64,000 bases of DNA, from positions 248,001 to 312,000 of the forward strand of contig JAWKTK010000006.1 in NCBI GenBank assembly GCA_041399205.1, given 5' to 3'. Source of the stretch: JAGQOZ01 sp041399205 (lineage in GTDB: Bacteria > Planctomycetota > Planctomycetia > Pirellulales > Pirellulaceae). The notes beneath the pieces are model-generated. The model was not told where the DNA came from. It made no database searches and was given only the letters and a program-made list of their open reading frames with translations. This document shows positions 9,461 through 18,740 of the stretch, one piece after another (position 1 is the first letter of the stretch; every line of letters starts with the position of its first letter). Made by a program: the position numbers and the translations under genes.

Positions 9461-10966
9461 CTATCGATGGAGCGGTTTGCTTGGTCCGAGCGAAACGATC
9501 TTGCGATTCGATGCGTCAAGCCATGCAGCGATTTCGTTTGTTCGCACAGCAGACTGCTCATAACCACCTCGGCTAAAGACAAACGTCAAATCTGCTGATG
9601 AAAATTCTCCATCGCCGTTCCAATCGCCTTCGGCCCACGTTGAATTTGCGTCGACGTCGTCTTCGTATTCGTTTGCTTGAAAGACTTGGACCAGATCCGC
9701 CGAATTGAATATGCCGTCCAAATTGGCGTCGCCATAAACGGAGTCGAGTCTTTCCAGGATAAAGTAATCCAAGTCCTGTTGATCCAATTCGCGATCTGAA
9801 TTCAAGTCAAAGTCGTCCCAGTATTCTTCTTCACGAATCAGCCTCTGATACAACCCAATCCGGGAAACGGCGTCGCTGGGATCATAGTAGTGAATATGAC
9901 CCGTGGCTTCGTTCGACCAATAATCCAGATAAGCTACATCACGAACGCCGTCGGAATTGATATCCAACAGCGATTGGGGAACGCCTTCGGCTAGCCGGAA
10001 TTGTGAAAATCGGTTGCCCGCATTCACTTGATACCACTGACCTTCCCAGGAGCCGCCAAAACCTTGGTAAGACTCATGGATGATCGCGTCCAAGTCGCCA
10101 TCACCATCCAGGTCGACAAAGGTCTCGCTCGTTCTAGACATGAATGTGTACGCCTCGTAAATCTCTTGCGCCTTACCAACGCGGCCGATGCCATCATTGG
10201 CATGCCATACGACTCTGGTAGTCTCCATAAAATCAACAATCCAACCGACTACAAGGTCATCTATGCCATCCCCATCAATGTCTGCCAATGCAGCTCGATT
10301 CGGAAAGTCCGGAGTTCCATGTATTGGCGTGGGAATCGTGTACGATAACAAGGTTCGGACCTCCGGAGCCCGCTCGGAAGCTGCAACAATGTTATATGTC
10401 GTTTCATACGATTCACTCGCTGGATCTTCACCATTGTCTTCTCTTAGAATGTAAACGCGGTCTAGTCTCCCGTCGCCATTCGTATCTCCGATTGTACTCA
10501 GATCCGGCGGTGCGTTCTTGAATACCTCCCTAACCTGGAATCGGTCTGGCGAAACCTGTTCAAAAAAGAATAGATCTCGAATTGGCCATTTCGTAACCCC
10601 CACAAAGTCCAGATCACCATCGTTTCCAGCGTCAATGGGTTTCAGTTCAGCGATGTTGCTGACAGGACCAAATTCGTGCGAAGCGACAAATTCGCCTTGC
10701 CCGTTATATTCGTACCAGAACCCATCGTCACGAATCGCGTCCATGTCTCCGTCTTGATCGATGTCCAACATGAAATGGTTGTCAAATTCATGCTGCTGCA
10801 GGTTACGGCCACTGCCGTTAACGTTCTCGTACCAGTAGCCGCTGGTCACGAAATCAAAATCGCCATCGTTGTCGAAATCGGTAACCGTGACCGTTAGCAG
10901 TTTTCTGGACTCCAGCGATTCTATGCTTGGTCGAAGTTCACGAGATAGCCGGTGTTTGTTTGACAT
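9461..10966 (-). CDS. LEPR-XLL-type secreted protein with FG-GAP/VCBS repeats and dockerin module
   Basis: The frame extends upstream into the repeat cluster, but the real start is ATG at 10966, preceded by AAAGGT at good spacing and followed by MSNKHRLSRELR and the box LESLESRKLLT (SIESLESRKLLTVT). Six or more Ca-binding FG-GAP-like loops can be read: NDGDFDFV, DQDGDMDAI, NGDGRLDRV, DGDGIDDLVVGW, DGDGDLDAII and NSDGVRDVAY. They suggest a beta-propeller. A dockerin-like module follows (GDANLDGIFNSADLVQVF, GDWNGDGEFSSADLTFVF) and a short tail with no PEP-CTERM motif. The protein is 501 residues and probably extracellular. It lies on the strand opposite its left neighbour and is bracketed by the two repeat clusters, which suggests a cassette-like insertion. 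Ligand unknown. Confidence 0.88.
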   Translation of the reverse strand: MSNKHRLSRELRPSIESLESRKLLTVTVTDFDNDGDFDFVTSGYWYENVNGSGRNLQQHEFDNHFMLDIDQDGDMDAIRDDGFWYEYNGQGEFVASHEFGPVSNIAELKPIDAGNDGDLDFVGVTKWPIRDLFFFEQVSPDRFQVREVFKNAPPDLSTIGDTNGDGRLDRVYILREDNGEDPASESYETTYNIVAASERAPEVRTLLSYTIPTPIHGTPDFPNRAALADIDGDGIDDLVVGWIVDFMETTRVVWHANDGIGRVGKAQEIYEAYTFMSRTSETFVDLDGDGDLDAIIHESYQGFGGSWEGQWYQVNAGNRFSQFRLAEGVPQSLLDINSDGVRDVAYLDYWSNEATGHIHYYDPSDAVSRIGLYQRLIREEEYWDDFDLNSDRELDQQDLDYFILERLDSVYGDANLDGIFNSADLVQVFQANEYEDDVDANSTWAEGDWNGDGEFSSADLTFVFSRGGYEQSAVRTNEIAAWLDASNRKIVSLGPSKPLHR

Positions 10967-11052
10967 GAGAGTACCTTTCGCAGTTGGCTGGGCAGCAAAA
11001 CCTACTTTGCGTATTGTACATGCCAAAACGGCGATAGTTCCCCTCAAAAAAC

Positions 11053-11350
11053 TTGAGGTGACGAATCCCAGGATAAGTGTAATGGACGAGGTGACGAATC
11101 CTGCTTTGTAATGGATGAGGTGACGAATCCCGACTTTTCGCAATCCCGATAACGCAAAACGCAATTGCGTCCGTTCAGTTCAGGACTCGTCACCTCGTCC
11201 ATTACCAATTCTCAGGACTCGCCACCTCGTCCATTGCCAATTCTCAGGACTCGTCACCTCGTCCATTACCAATTCTTAGGACTCGTCACCTCGTCCATTA
11301 CCAATTCTCAGGACTCGTCACCTCGTCCATTACAAACCAGGACTCGTTGC
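11053..11350. repeat. right core-plus-variable-tail repeat cluster
   Basis: It has the same plan and orientation as the left cluster. Direct units (one 5'-truncated at 11053, then 11079 and 11108) carry tails CAGGATAAGT, TGCTTT and CGACTTTT. A 24-base centre lies at 11144-11167, nearly identical to that at 9353-9376. Then come two TTCAG copies and five full inverted units ending at 11205, 11237, 11269, 11301 and 11333. Of these, the last four are contiguous 32-base tandem copies sharing the tail TGAGAATTG (one with a small change). A truncated inverted unit ends at about 11350, close to the stop of the next gene at 11366. Confidence 0.9.
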
Positions 11351-11365
11351 GGAACGATGGTCACG

Positions 11366-14300
11366 TTAGTTTTGCGCTTCGTTGGCCAAGCTTTTTTGAC
11401 TTCGCCCGTCTTTCAAGAACGCCAGTAGATCGACGAATTCGGTTAAGGTCAATTGAGCCACCGTGCCGTCGGGCATCAAACTGGTTTGGCTGGGATTGAG
11501 TTCTTCGATTTCGTTCTTGTTGATACGAATGTCGCGTCCATTGGCGTCTCGCAACACCACTTCGCGATTGTCTTCGCTCAGCTTCAAACCGCTATAAACT
11601 TGTCCGGAACCAGTAACCGCGTTCCAAGTCGCAAAGCCCTCTTTGATTTCCTTGGATGGAACCGCTACCGATTCAATCAGTTTTTCGACGGTGTGTGTTT
11701 GCCAGATTCCCGAAAGGTCGGGACCAATCTGGCCGCCAACGCCTTCCAGTTGATGACACTTGGCACATTGACTCTTCTCTTTGGCCAGGAACACCAATTT
11801 GCCTCGATCCGCATTTCCCGTACGCCGCACCAAATCCTTGATTCGCTCCACTTCGCTTGGCTCGTTCGAAATCTTCAAGCCATCTTGATAAAGCTGGGCA
11901 ATCAGTTGCGAAATTTCGCCGTTCGCATCATTTGGCACATGACGCTGTAGTCCGCCAGCCACTCGAGCTAACTGTTGCGAATCAATCTCGCCCGCCAGGT
12001 AACGCTGAGCGACCAACACGGCTTGATCTCGACGAGTTCCCAGGACATCAATGGCAGCGGCCACCGTCTGAGCATCGTCTGACTGCAACAACTGTTGCGC
12101 CAACGGCACAGCCGATTCGATCTTGACTTGCGAAACAAGCGACAAGATATCGGCTTGCAGCGAACCGGTTGTTGTTTCGCACAGTCGCACCAAATCGCCG
12201 ATCACCAATTCCACACCTTGATCCTGACGATCCAGGAACGGCCACGCTTCTGCGCGAAGCATCCCCAGCGACTGCACCGCCGACGCACGAACTTCATCGC
12301 GGCGATTGCCGTCTGCAATCACGGTCACCAAGGGACGCACGGCCGCCATGATGCGCAGTTCGCCGATGGCGTGGATGGTGTCCAACTGAATGTCACCGTC
12401 ATCAGACTGCAGCAAGCGCAAGGCCAAATCAGCAACGCCTGCGGCTTGACCGCCGCCCAGCATGCCTAACGTCTGCAGCGCCGTGACTTGTAACGAATCA
12501 GCCGCATCCGGATGCTGCTGCAGCCACGCCAAAATGCCAGCCGAATCGACGGCTGGGTGCAACAAAATATGTCGATACGTTTCCAGAATGCGTTGCAGTT
12601 GCGCTGCGGTCAAAGCATCCGCGTGGTCCGACAAAATGCGGTCCAACGCGTCGGCGGCTGGACGAGTGCGTAAGGCTTCAAACAGCCCGATGCTGAATTC
12701 GATTTGCCGTTGGTCGCCGCTCTGGATGGCGGCAACCAACGGTTCCATGCCGGCCACGCCGCAATATTCGATGGCTCGTAAAATTCCGTCAAACAGGTAA
12801 ACGTCTTGGCGATCGGTTGCGGCCAATGTGGTCAACAGATGCGTCGCCACGGTTCGAACAAGTTCGCCTTGCGCAACATCGGGGATTGCTCGTTCTGACA
12901 TACGTCCTGCTGCCAACGCAGCCGCTCGACGCACCGCTGGATGCGCATCACTTCGAGCCGAATTCAGTAACACATCAACCGTTTCTTGATCCAGCGCGCC
13001 ATGCCGATTCAAAGCTTCCGCGGCCAAACGCCGAACGTCGGCGTTGTTGTCGCTGGCCAACAACTGCGTCATGGCGGCCTGCGTTTGGTCGTCGAAAAAC
13101 GTGCTGGCCGCGCCAATCGCTAACGCTCGTGCCGTGACGCTGGCCGACACATCGTTGGCTAATGCTAACCAGTTTTCTGCGAACGAATTGCCACGCTGCA
13201 GCAAATGCATCTGTGCTCGATTCCGAAGCTCCGCGTCGCCGCTGGTCTTAATCACGTTGAACAATTCGTCGGGCGATTTGGTAGCGAGCTGCTTCCACGA
13301 ATCCATACTCTTCAGCGGAATGGCGGGATGTTCGGCCGTACCGCTCCAGCTGAGCCGATAGATGCGACCATGTTGCGAATCGCCCCACGACTTGCCCGCG
13401 CCGCCGCTGTCGGTTCGCCAATCCAAAATGTAGATCGCACCGTCTGGACCCGCCAGTGCTTGTACAGGACGAAACATTCCATCGTCCGCTTCCATCAAAG
13501 TGAACTGTTGCGTCACGGCAAACGTGCTGCCGATTCGCTCAATCGCGTACGCTCGGACTTTCATCCGATAACAGTCTGGATAGATCAGCAGCCCGCGGAA
13601 AAATTCCGGAAACTGTTCTTGCTGGTACAGCAGCAGCCCTGCCGGAGCACCTCGACCCGTCTTCAGCATAGACGGCATTTTGCCGGGGCGTTCGCCAAAG
13701 ACGGCGCCACGAGCGAAATCAGTACGACAACATTTGGCTCCCATCATCAAACGCCAACCGTAGTCGGCGCCTTCCAGCAAATGCATCAGTCGCACACCTT
13801 GGAATTTGGAACCATCTTCTTGATCGTTGTCGACATGGAACATGTTGAACGTTTCATCAAAGACAACGCTGCGGTACGGATTGCGGAAGCCTCGAGCAAA
13901 TTCGGTGAGCTGGCTACCGTCGGGACGCGAGCGAAAGATGGCGCCGGTTCGCAACACGGTCGATCGAGATCCGTCGGAACCTTCCGCAATGTTGTCGTCA
14001 TCGCCCGTGGTGGTGTACAGCCAGTTGTCGTGGCTGATGGTTAATCCCGAAACCTGGTGATGATGATAACCACACATACCACGCAGAATTTCTTGTTCTT
14101 CGAATTCACCGTTGGCCATTGCTTTGCGGCGAATCACGTGACCAACCGATGGAAAGTACATCCAGTTGTCGTGCAGCAAAACGGTCGAAGGATATTCAAG
14201 GTCATTCATGATTACTTCAGCCGAATCGTAAACGCCATCGCCGTTGGTGTCGGTCAGTCGTTTGAGTTGATCCAAGGCGTTCTTGGTTTTGCGGTTGACG

Positions 14301-14692
14301 CTGGCGGTGGTGCCGTCTTGATAATGCACGTCGTAAGTGATGTCCACTTGCTGCGTGGCTTCTTTCCATTCCAACACATACGGCGTTCCATCGTTGGCAA
14401 AGGTCATGCCGACCGGATCAATCACGGCGGGTTCGGAGGCAACAATGTCAATTCGGATTCCGTCCGGCGTCTTTAGGCCGGTCAACTGCGGATTCGTTTC
14501 CCCTTGATCGATCATGCGAACCCACGACGGCGTCGGCAGCGGCGGAAACTCTTCTTGTTCGAAATCCAGTTGGGACGCGGCTTCGACAGGCTGAGCGCAA
14601 GCGAATTGCACGTTTTTGTGCGAAATCAATATCGCGACAGAAAGCAGGATCAGAAAACGAGTGCCGTTTGGGAGTTGGTCTTGGCAAAACAT
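11366..14692 (-). CDS. PVC-type membrane-bound dehydrogenase with HEAT repeats and C-terminal CxxCH haem domain
   Basis: 1,108 residues. An N-terminal signal peptide (FLILLSVAILI ... FACAQ) is followed by a sorbosone-dehydrogenase-like six-bladed propeller. Visible signatures include GLKTPDGIRIDIVASEP, VLEWKEA, YHHHQVSGLTISHDNWLYTT, FARGFRNPYRSVVFD, HVDNDQEDG, ADYGWRLM and GAIYILDWRTDSG. A long alpha-helical HEAT-like region follows (about residues 480-900). The C-terminal cytochrome-type domain contains CAKCHQLEG, GPDLSGI and PSKEIKEGF, matching the Pirellula/Verrucomicrobium putative haem-binding family (TIGR02603), with the N-terminal part matching TIGR02604. Members are thought to oxidise sugars or alcohols in the periplasm; the substrate here is not known. 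It points away from the divergent PEP-CTERM twins. Confidence 0.92.
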   Translation of the reverse strand: MFCQDQLPNGTRFLILLSVAILISHKNVQFACAQPVEAASQLDFEQEEFPPLPTPSWVRMIDQGETNPQLTGLKTPDGIRIDIVASEPAVIDPVGMTFANDGTPYVLEWKEATQQVDITYDVHYQDGTTASVNRKTKNALDQLKRLTDTNGDGVYDSAEVIMNDLEYPSTVLLHDNWMYFPSVGHVIRRKAMANGEFEEQEILRGMCGYHHHQVSGLTISHDNWLYTTTGDDDNIAEGSDGSRSTVLRTGAIFRSRPDGSQLTEFARGFRNPYRSVVFDETFNMFHVDNDQEDGSKFQGVRLMHLLEGADYGWRLMMGAKCCRTDFARGAVFGERPGKMPSMLKTGRGAPAGLLLYQQEQFPEFFRGLLIYPDCYRMKVRAYAIERIGSTFAVTQQFTLMEADDGMFRPVQALAGPDGAIYILDWRTDSGGAGKSWGDSQHGRIYRLSWSGTAEHPAIPLKSMDSWKQLATKSPDELFNVIKTSGDAELRNRAQMHLLQRGNSFAENWLALANDVSASVTARALAIGAASTFFDDQTQAAMTQLLASDNNADVRRLAAEALNRHGALDQETVDVLLNSARSDAHPAVRRAAALAAGRMSERAIPDVAQGELVRTVATHLLTTLAATDRQDVYLFDGILRAIEYCGVAGMEPLVAAIQSGDQRQIEFSIGLFEALRTRPAADALDRILSDHADALTAAQLQRILETYRHILLHPAVDSAGILAWLQQHPDAADSLQVTALQTLGMLGGGQAAGVADLALRLLQSDDGDIQLDTIHAIGELRIMAAVRPLVTVIADGNRRDEVRASAVQSLGMLRAEAWPFLDRQDQGVELVIGDLVRLCETTTGSLQADILSLVSQVKIESAVPLAQQLLQSDDAQTVAAAIDVLGTRRDQAVLVAQRYLAGEIDSQQLARVAGGLQRHVPNDANGEISQLIAQLYQDGLKISNEPSEVERIKDLVRRTGNADRGKLVFLAKEKSQCAKCHQLEGVGGQIGPDLSGIWQTHTVEKLIESVAVPSKEIKEGFATWNAVTGSGQVYSGLKLSEDNREVVLRDANGRDIRINKNEIEELNPSQTSLMPDGTVAQLTLTEFVDLLAFLKDGRSQKSLANEAQN

Positions 14693-14950
14693 AACGAGTA
14701 TTCCGGGTTAGAAGGAAACGAAAAACCTGCGTGAAAACTTCATGTGAACAGACCACGGCAGGGATCGCCATTTTTGAGCGAAAACAATTTACCACGGACG
14801 CATTGCCGACGTGGGCCTGTTCGTTTTTTTTGTTGGCGAAACAGCCGCCAACATGTTAGATTGAGGACGTCTTTTGGGGCGAGCGAGACGTGTGGTCGAA
14901 ATAGGAGGCCGCTAGTCGGACTCGAAAAAGTGTCCTTGGGGGTTGGTAGC

Positions 14951-15463
14951 ATGAGACACAAATGGATTCTGGTTTTGTTGGCGTTTTCCAGTTGCGGTTT
15001 TACTTCGCGAGCGAACGCCGACTTTCCGCCTCGTCTTGATTCGCAGTTGCTAGACCCAAACGGCATCATCTTGAATTACGGCGCGGACGATGGTTCGCTG
15101 CATATTTACCAGTTGCCGGATGCGACGCCGCTGACGACGTTATCAATCTATAGCGAATCAAGAACCGTGCCGGTTTATAGTCATACGGGCCCGTGTAGTC
15201 CAGGACTAATCGATACGGCAGACAGGTTTTTTTATATTAACCCAGCTGGATTCTCGGACCTCGATTGCATCCCTGGAACGATGACGCCGAATTTGTCGCT
15301 GGAATTCTTGGCCGCAGATTTGCGGATTGACGGTCGCGTACTTGGCGGTGGCAACATCACCGATGCGATTCTGGTGCCTGAACCGTCAGGCCAACTGGGT
15401 TTCATGCTGGCGGCGTTGGCCAGTTTTTCGTTTTGGAGATCGCACAAGCGATCGAATCTATAA
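14951..15463 (+). CDS. small PEP-CTERM protein, twin 1
   Basis: Start at ATG 14951 (MRHKWILVLLAFSS...), which gives a clean signal peptide ending ANA; the frame upstream of it has no such feature. 170 residues. The core reads RLDSQLLDPNGIILNYGADD, then GSLHIYQLPDATPL and a conserved pair of cysteines (GPCSPG; LDCIPGT). It ends ITDAILVPEPSGQLGF, a hydrophobic stretch and basic WRSHKRS, a standard PEP-CTERM sorting tail. The next gene, 24 bases downstream, is clearly a paralogue. I do not know the family; small secreted proteins of this shape often carry no enzyme activity. Extracellular or outer-surface location is inferred from the tail. Confidence 0.8.
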   Translation: MRHKWILVLLAFSSCGFTSRANADFPPRLDSQLLDPNGIILNYGADDGSLHIYQLPDATPLTTLSIYSESRTVPVYSHTGPCSPGLIDTADRFFYINPAGFSDLDCIPGTMTPNLSLEFLAADLRIDGRVLGGGNITDAILVPEPSGQLGFMLAALASFSFWRSHKRSNL

Positions 15464-15487
15464 CTGTTCTTCAGAAAGGATGATCTA

Positions 15488-15994
15488 ATGAATCTGAAAA
15501 CATTCAGCATCTGCTTGGTGGCAAATTTGTCTCTCTTCGCGCTGCCGAGTTTTGCTCAAATTCCGGTGCGGTTGGACACTCAGCTTCGCGACCCGAACGG
15601 TGTGATCTTAGAATACGGTGTCGAAGATGGTTCGCTGCATATTCGTCAGCTGCCAGACGCCACGACGATGATGACGCTAGAATTGGAATCGGCCATCGGC
15701 TTTGCGACTGCGCCTCGGCTCACCTGTGATCTGAGCGATGGTTTGTTCGACGCATTTCCGGAAAAGCCGTTTTTCAAGCTGGCCACAGCCGGGTTTTCTG
15801 AAATCACGTGTAGCGCCGGTACGCTGGAACCCGGTTTGGCACTCGACACGTTAGCGGCCCAATTGACCGTCACCGGCGCGCATACGGCAGGAGGCAGCAT
15901 TCGAGATGCCATTCTGGTTCCTGAGCCCGGCTGCGGAAGCGTTTGGCTTCTGCTTATCGGCTGTGTGGCGGCTGCCACTCGCAAACGTCGGTAG
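15488..15994 (+). CDS. small PEP-CTERM protein, twin 2
   Basis: 168 residues, with a good ribosome site (AGAAAGGATGATCTAATG). The signal peptide ends PSFAQ. The sequence parallels twin 1 along its whole length: RLDTQLRDPNGVILEYGVED, GSLHIRQLPDATTM, TCDLSDG, AGFSEITCSAGT, LALDTLAAQLTV, IRDAILVPEP, then a hydrophobic tail and ATRKRR. Spacing to twin 1 is 24 bases, so the two are almost certainly co-transcribed and arose by tandem duplication. A bidirectional terminator lies between it and the convergent DUF1573 gene. Function unknown; the conserved cysteine pair probably forms a disulphide. Confidence 0.85.
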   Translation: MNLKTFSICLVANLSLFALPSFAQIPVRLDTQLRDPNGVILEYGVEDGSLHIRQLPDATTMMTLELESAIGFATAPRLTCDLSDGLFDAFPEKPFFKLATAGFSEITCSAGTLEPGLALDTLAAQLTVTGAHTAGGSIRDAILVPEPGCGSVWLLLIGCVAAATRKRR

Positions 15995-16016
15995 TTTTCT
16001 GCACGCATTACATGAA

Positions 16017-16055
16017 AAAAGCCGCGACACGGAATTCCATGTCGCGGCTTGTTAG
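16017..16055. terminator. bidirectional rho-independent terminator
   Basis: The stem GCCGCGACA / TGTCGCGGC (16021-16048) continues after one mismatch as GGAA/TTCC. An A run precedes it and a T-rich stretch follows it. It lies between the convergent twin 2 and DUF1573 genes and can serve both. Confidence 0.85.
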
Positions 16056-16082
16056 TTTTTGGATTTGCCGTTTGGACGGCGA

Positions 16083-17084
16083 TTATTGTTGAGCGGCAAT
16101 GGCGGTATCAGTCACAGTTCCGCTGACGGTGCAGCTGCCAGTGGCACCGCCCAGGTCCGTATTGAATTCAATGGTTTCGGCAATCTTGCCAGCCGCCTTG
16201 GCAGTGAATTGAACCGGAACAACGTGCAGTTCCTTGGCTTCTTCTGGCAATGTCACTTCAAAACAATCAGAACATTGAACTCCAACAATCTTGAACGGCT
16301 GATTACCTTTGACTACCACGTTCTTGGTTATTTTCTGGCCAACCTCCAGTGAACCCAGCGCCAGCGACGCCGGGCTGACGCTTAGCGGAGACTGGACATT
16401 GCCTTCGACCAACAGCGGGACTTGACGCGCGGCCGAATCGTTGGTGACCAAAATCATTTCACTGTTGAAAAAACCTGCCGGCGTACCGGGCTTGAGGTTA
16501 ACCTTCAGCTTATAGCCAACTCGTCCGCTAAAACGTTCTACTTCGTTCAATTCGACCATCAGGTTGGTGTTGGCACTGCGAACATCCACAATCTTCCAAT
16601 CCGATCGTCCGGCGTAGCTAACATGGACAGTTTGCGTGGCTTCGTTGCCTTGATCCACATTCGAGAAGTTGACCGTTCCGGGATTGAAAACGATGTCACT
16701 TCGAATCAGACCTTTAATGCCCAATTGGACTTCCGCGAAGTAAGGCCGATCAATAACCACGGTGATAGTTGCATTTCGATTGCCGACAAACGTGGCCGTG
16801 TTGAATTTGACGTGGATGCCACCCTTTTCCCAGGTCTCCAGCGTATCGGTCTGGATTGATGGAGTGACGCAACCACAGCTGGCTCGCACACTGGCGACAT
16901 GTACCGTTTCCTTGTAGATGTTCTGAAATTCGAACACGAATTCCGATTTGGCTCCGCGAGCCACCGTGCCGAAGTCATGGTTCGTTTCGGCAAACATCTT
17001 CTTGGCCCAGTCTTGTGCCGAAGCCGAGCTAACCAGAAACATCAGAAAAAAACTTACTGTGATTCTGCCGAACACTACCCTCAC
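16083..17084 (-). CDS. secreted DUF1573-domain protein
   Basis: 333 residues. The N-terminus is a signal peptide (TVSFFLMFLVSSASAQ). The first domain carries the DUF1573 signature: HDFGTVARGAKSEFVFEFQN, then SVRASCGCVTPS, the conserved SCGC. Two or three further Ig-like beta domains follow (IVFNPGTVNFSNVDQG; PLSVSPASLALGSLEVGQK; VQCSDCFEV). The family is common in Bacteroidetes and Planctomycetes, resembles ASH/MSP-type beta-sandwich folds, and has no proven role. The start is GTG 17084 or GTG 17075; both sit close behind AAGGGTGAGG, so the exact start is uncertain. It converges on the PEP-CTERM twins across a shared terminator. Confidence 0.85.
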   Translation of the reverse strand: MRVVFGRITVSFFLMFLVSSASAQDWAKKMFAETNHDFGTVARGAKSEFVFEFQNIYKETVHVASVRASCGCVTPSIQTDTLETWEKGGIHVKFNTATFVGNRNATITVVIDRPYFAEVQLGIKGLIRSDIVFNPGTVNFSNVDQGNEATQTVHVSYAGRSDWKIVDVRSANTNLMVELNEVERFSGRVGYKLKVNLKPGTPAGFFNSEMILVTNDSAARQVPLLVEGNVQSPLSVSPASLALGSLEVGQKITKNVVVKGNQPFKIVGVQCSDCFEVTLPEEAKELHVVPVQFTAKAAGKIAETIEFNTDLGGATGSCTVSGTVTDTAIAAQQ

Positions 17085-17401
17085 CCTTCATTCTCAAGGT
17101 CGTAAAGCAATTCCACCGAAAATGAAATCGCCTTGCTGATTGGAAACCACATGGACTGGCTGTCAATTCTCTGATGCAAAACCCGCGTATCCTCGATTCT
17201 ACGCCATGTGCAGAGCGACAATGGAAAATAAGATAGCATTATCACTCGTTTTGTCATCGGAATGTGGCGACGGATACGAGTAGAAAAAAGAAATCTAATG
17301 TGCCGAGAAGTCCAAGTTTCCTTGCCGCCACTTAGTCAAAACCTGTAAATTTCGCTAAAGTGAGCTTTCCCGTTGGCCGAACCTGTTGAACTCGCTGGTA
17401 C

Positions 17402-18631
17402 ATGAGACACTTGGACTACAGACAGCTTGCCATGAATGCATTGCCGGACCCTCATCGCGAACCCGACCCCATGCGGCCGGTCCCATTGGATGCTGCTGGT
17501 TCGCCACCTGCTCCGCCAAGCGCACCACCGACGCCAGATCGCCAGCCGGTTTCATCGCCGCCGGCACCGTTGAAGCCAACGCGAACCGCAACTCCGAAGA
17601 CTCGGTACGGTCTCAATCGCAAACTCCAGCAGCGAAGAAATCGAAGCCAAGTACCATTGTGGGCCAGCTTGTTCGTTTTCTTAACCGTTGTTGCCATCAC
17701 GGTTGGAATCGTGCTCAGCCGAAAGGACAATCCAGCCCAGATTGCTCAAAACGCTGACTCAGACGGTTCGTTCGTTACGGGTTCTACCAATTCAAGTCAT
17801 GCGAATTCGCAGAAAACCACGTCTGATTCGTCCGATCACGTAGGTTCGAAAAGCAATCAAAGTGAAATGGCTCGTCCGCCAGTTGGCACAGACAACTCGT
17901 TGTCACCTCGAGTCGTTCACCCAGAAGATGCCATTGGCGCCATGCACAGCAGCGGTTTGCAGCGAGATATCTCGCAGGGCAAGTCGACCATGCGGTCAAC
18001 TCCAGACGCCGAAGCTGCCATGGCGGACGATGTTGGTTCGAACCCCAAAACCGCCGACACAACCCAGTCACCGCTTCGTCCGTTAAATGCCGAACAGACT
18101 CGACAGCTCGGGCAAAGTCTCCGGCAAGCCAAACATCAAATGACGAACCACGCGTTTGACGCCGCCGCCGAGTCTCTACAAGTGGCTCGTGAACTGGCCA
18201 ACGGGTCTGAACACGTGGACCTGGTCGAGCGTCTGGCGGCACTCAATTCTTACGCCCAAGGATTTTGGGAAACCGTCAACGACTCTATCCCAACGCTAGA
18301 GGGAACCGAAGTCCATTTTCAGGGTGGCAATGTTTTTGTGGTGGAAGTCAATGCACAGACAATCATCATTCGTCAATTGGGTGAAAATCGGTCGTTGGAT
18401 CGAAAACAACTACCCGACGACTTTGTTTTGGCAATCGCGAACCGCTGGTTCGATCCGACCGCCGCGTCGACACCGGTTTATCGCGGAGCTTTTTTTGCCT
18501 TGCGTCCCAATAGCAAGTCGCAAGCCTTAGCCGAATGGAAGTTGGCCGTGCAAAAAGGGGCCAACATCGGGGACTTGATGGATGTGTTAAGCGACGACTA
18601 CGATCTGAATTCCACGTTGATAAGTCAGTAG
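17402..18631 (+). CDS. single-pass membrane protein with Pro-rich N-terminus, unknown function
   Basis: 409 residues from ATG 17402; an alternative ATG lies at 17432 and no ribosome site decides between them. Residues 20-60 are very rich in proline (PPAPPSAPPTPDRQP). A basic stretch (RKLQQRRNRSQ) precedes one membrane helix at about 86-106 (LWASLFVFLTVVAITVGIVL), predicting N-terminus in, C-terminus out. A low-complexity Ser/Thr/Asn linker follows to about residue 210. The C-terminal 200 residues form a globular region with helical repeats (AAESLQVARELANGSEHVDLVERLAAL) and a beta-rich end. I do not recognise the family. About 300 bases of non-coding DNA lie upstream, divergent from the DUF1573 gene. 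Confidence 0.75.
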   Translation: MRHLDYRQLAMNALPDPHREPDPMRPVPLDAAGSPPAPPSAPPTPDRQPVSSPPAPLKPTRTATPKTRYGLNRKLQQRRNRSQVPLWASLFVFLTVVAITVGIVLSRKDNPAQIAQNADSDGSFVTGSTNSSHANSQKTTSDSSDHVGSKSNQSEMARPPVGTDNSLSPRVVHPEDAIGAMHSSGLQRDISQGKSTMRSTPDAEAAMADDVGSNPKTADTTQSPLRPLNAEQTRQLGQSLRQAKHQMTNHAFDAAAESLQVARELANGSEHVDLVERLAALNSYAQGFWETVNDSIPTLEGTEVHFQGGNVFVVEVNAQTIIIRQLGENRSLDRKQLPDDFVLAIANRWFDPTAASTPVYRGAFFALRPNSKSQALAEWKLAVQKGANIGDLMDVLSDDYDLNSTLISQ

Positions 18632-18740
18632 TGCCAAGGCAAAAGTCGGCGTGTTGGTATTTTAAATTCGCCCGCCTCCATTGTTCCCTGATAACATCGT
18701 CGCCGGTCATTCGCGTAAACGATGTTCAGAAAGCCCCGTG

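Noticed and set aside
9192..11350. Repeat clusters as a CRISPR array
   Set aside because: Units abut with only 6-10 variable bases between cores, occur in both orientations inside a cluster, and no cas genes are near.
9136..11428. Short open frames reading SSIT/FVTSS or MDEVTSP motifs
   Set aside because: They are translations of the DNA repeat in several frames and both strands, without ribosome sites; not genes.
13205..14044. 279-codon plus-strand frame inside the dehydrogenase gene
   Set aside because: Antisense shadow of a well-supported gene; composition rich in His/Arg/Gln as expected of such shadows.
17840..18060. tRNA-like GGTTCGAACC stretches
   Set aside because: The T-loop-like motif lies inside a coding gene and no cloverleaf can be formed around it; no tRNA was found in the window.
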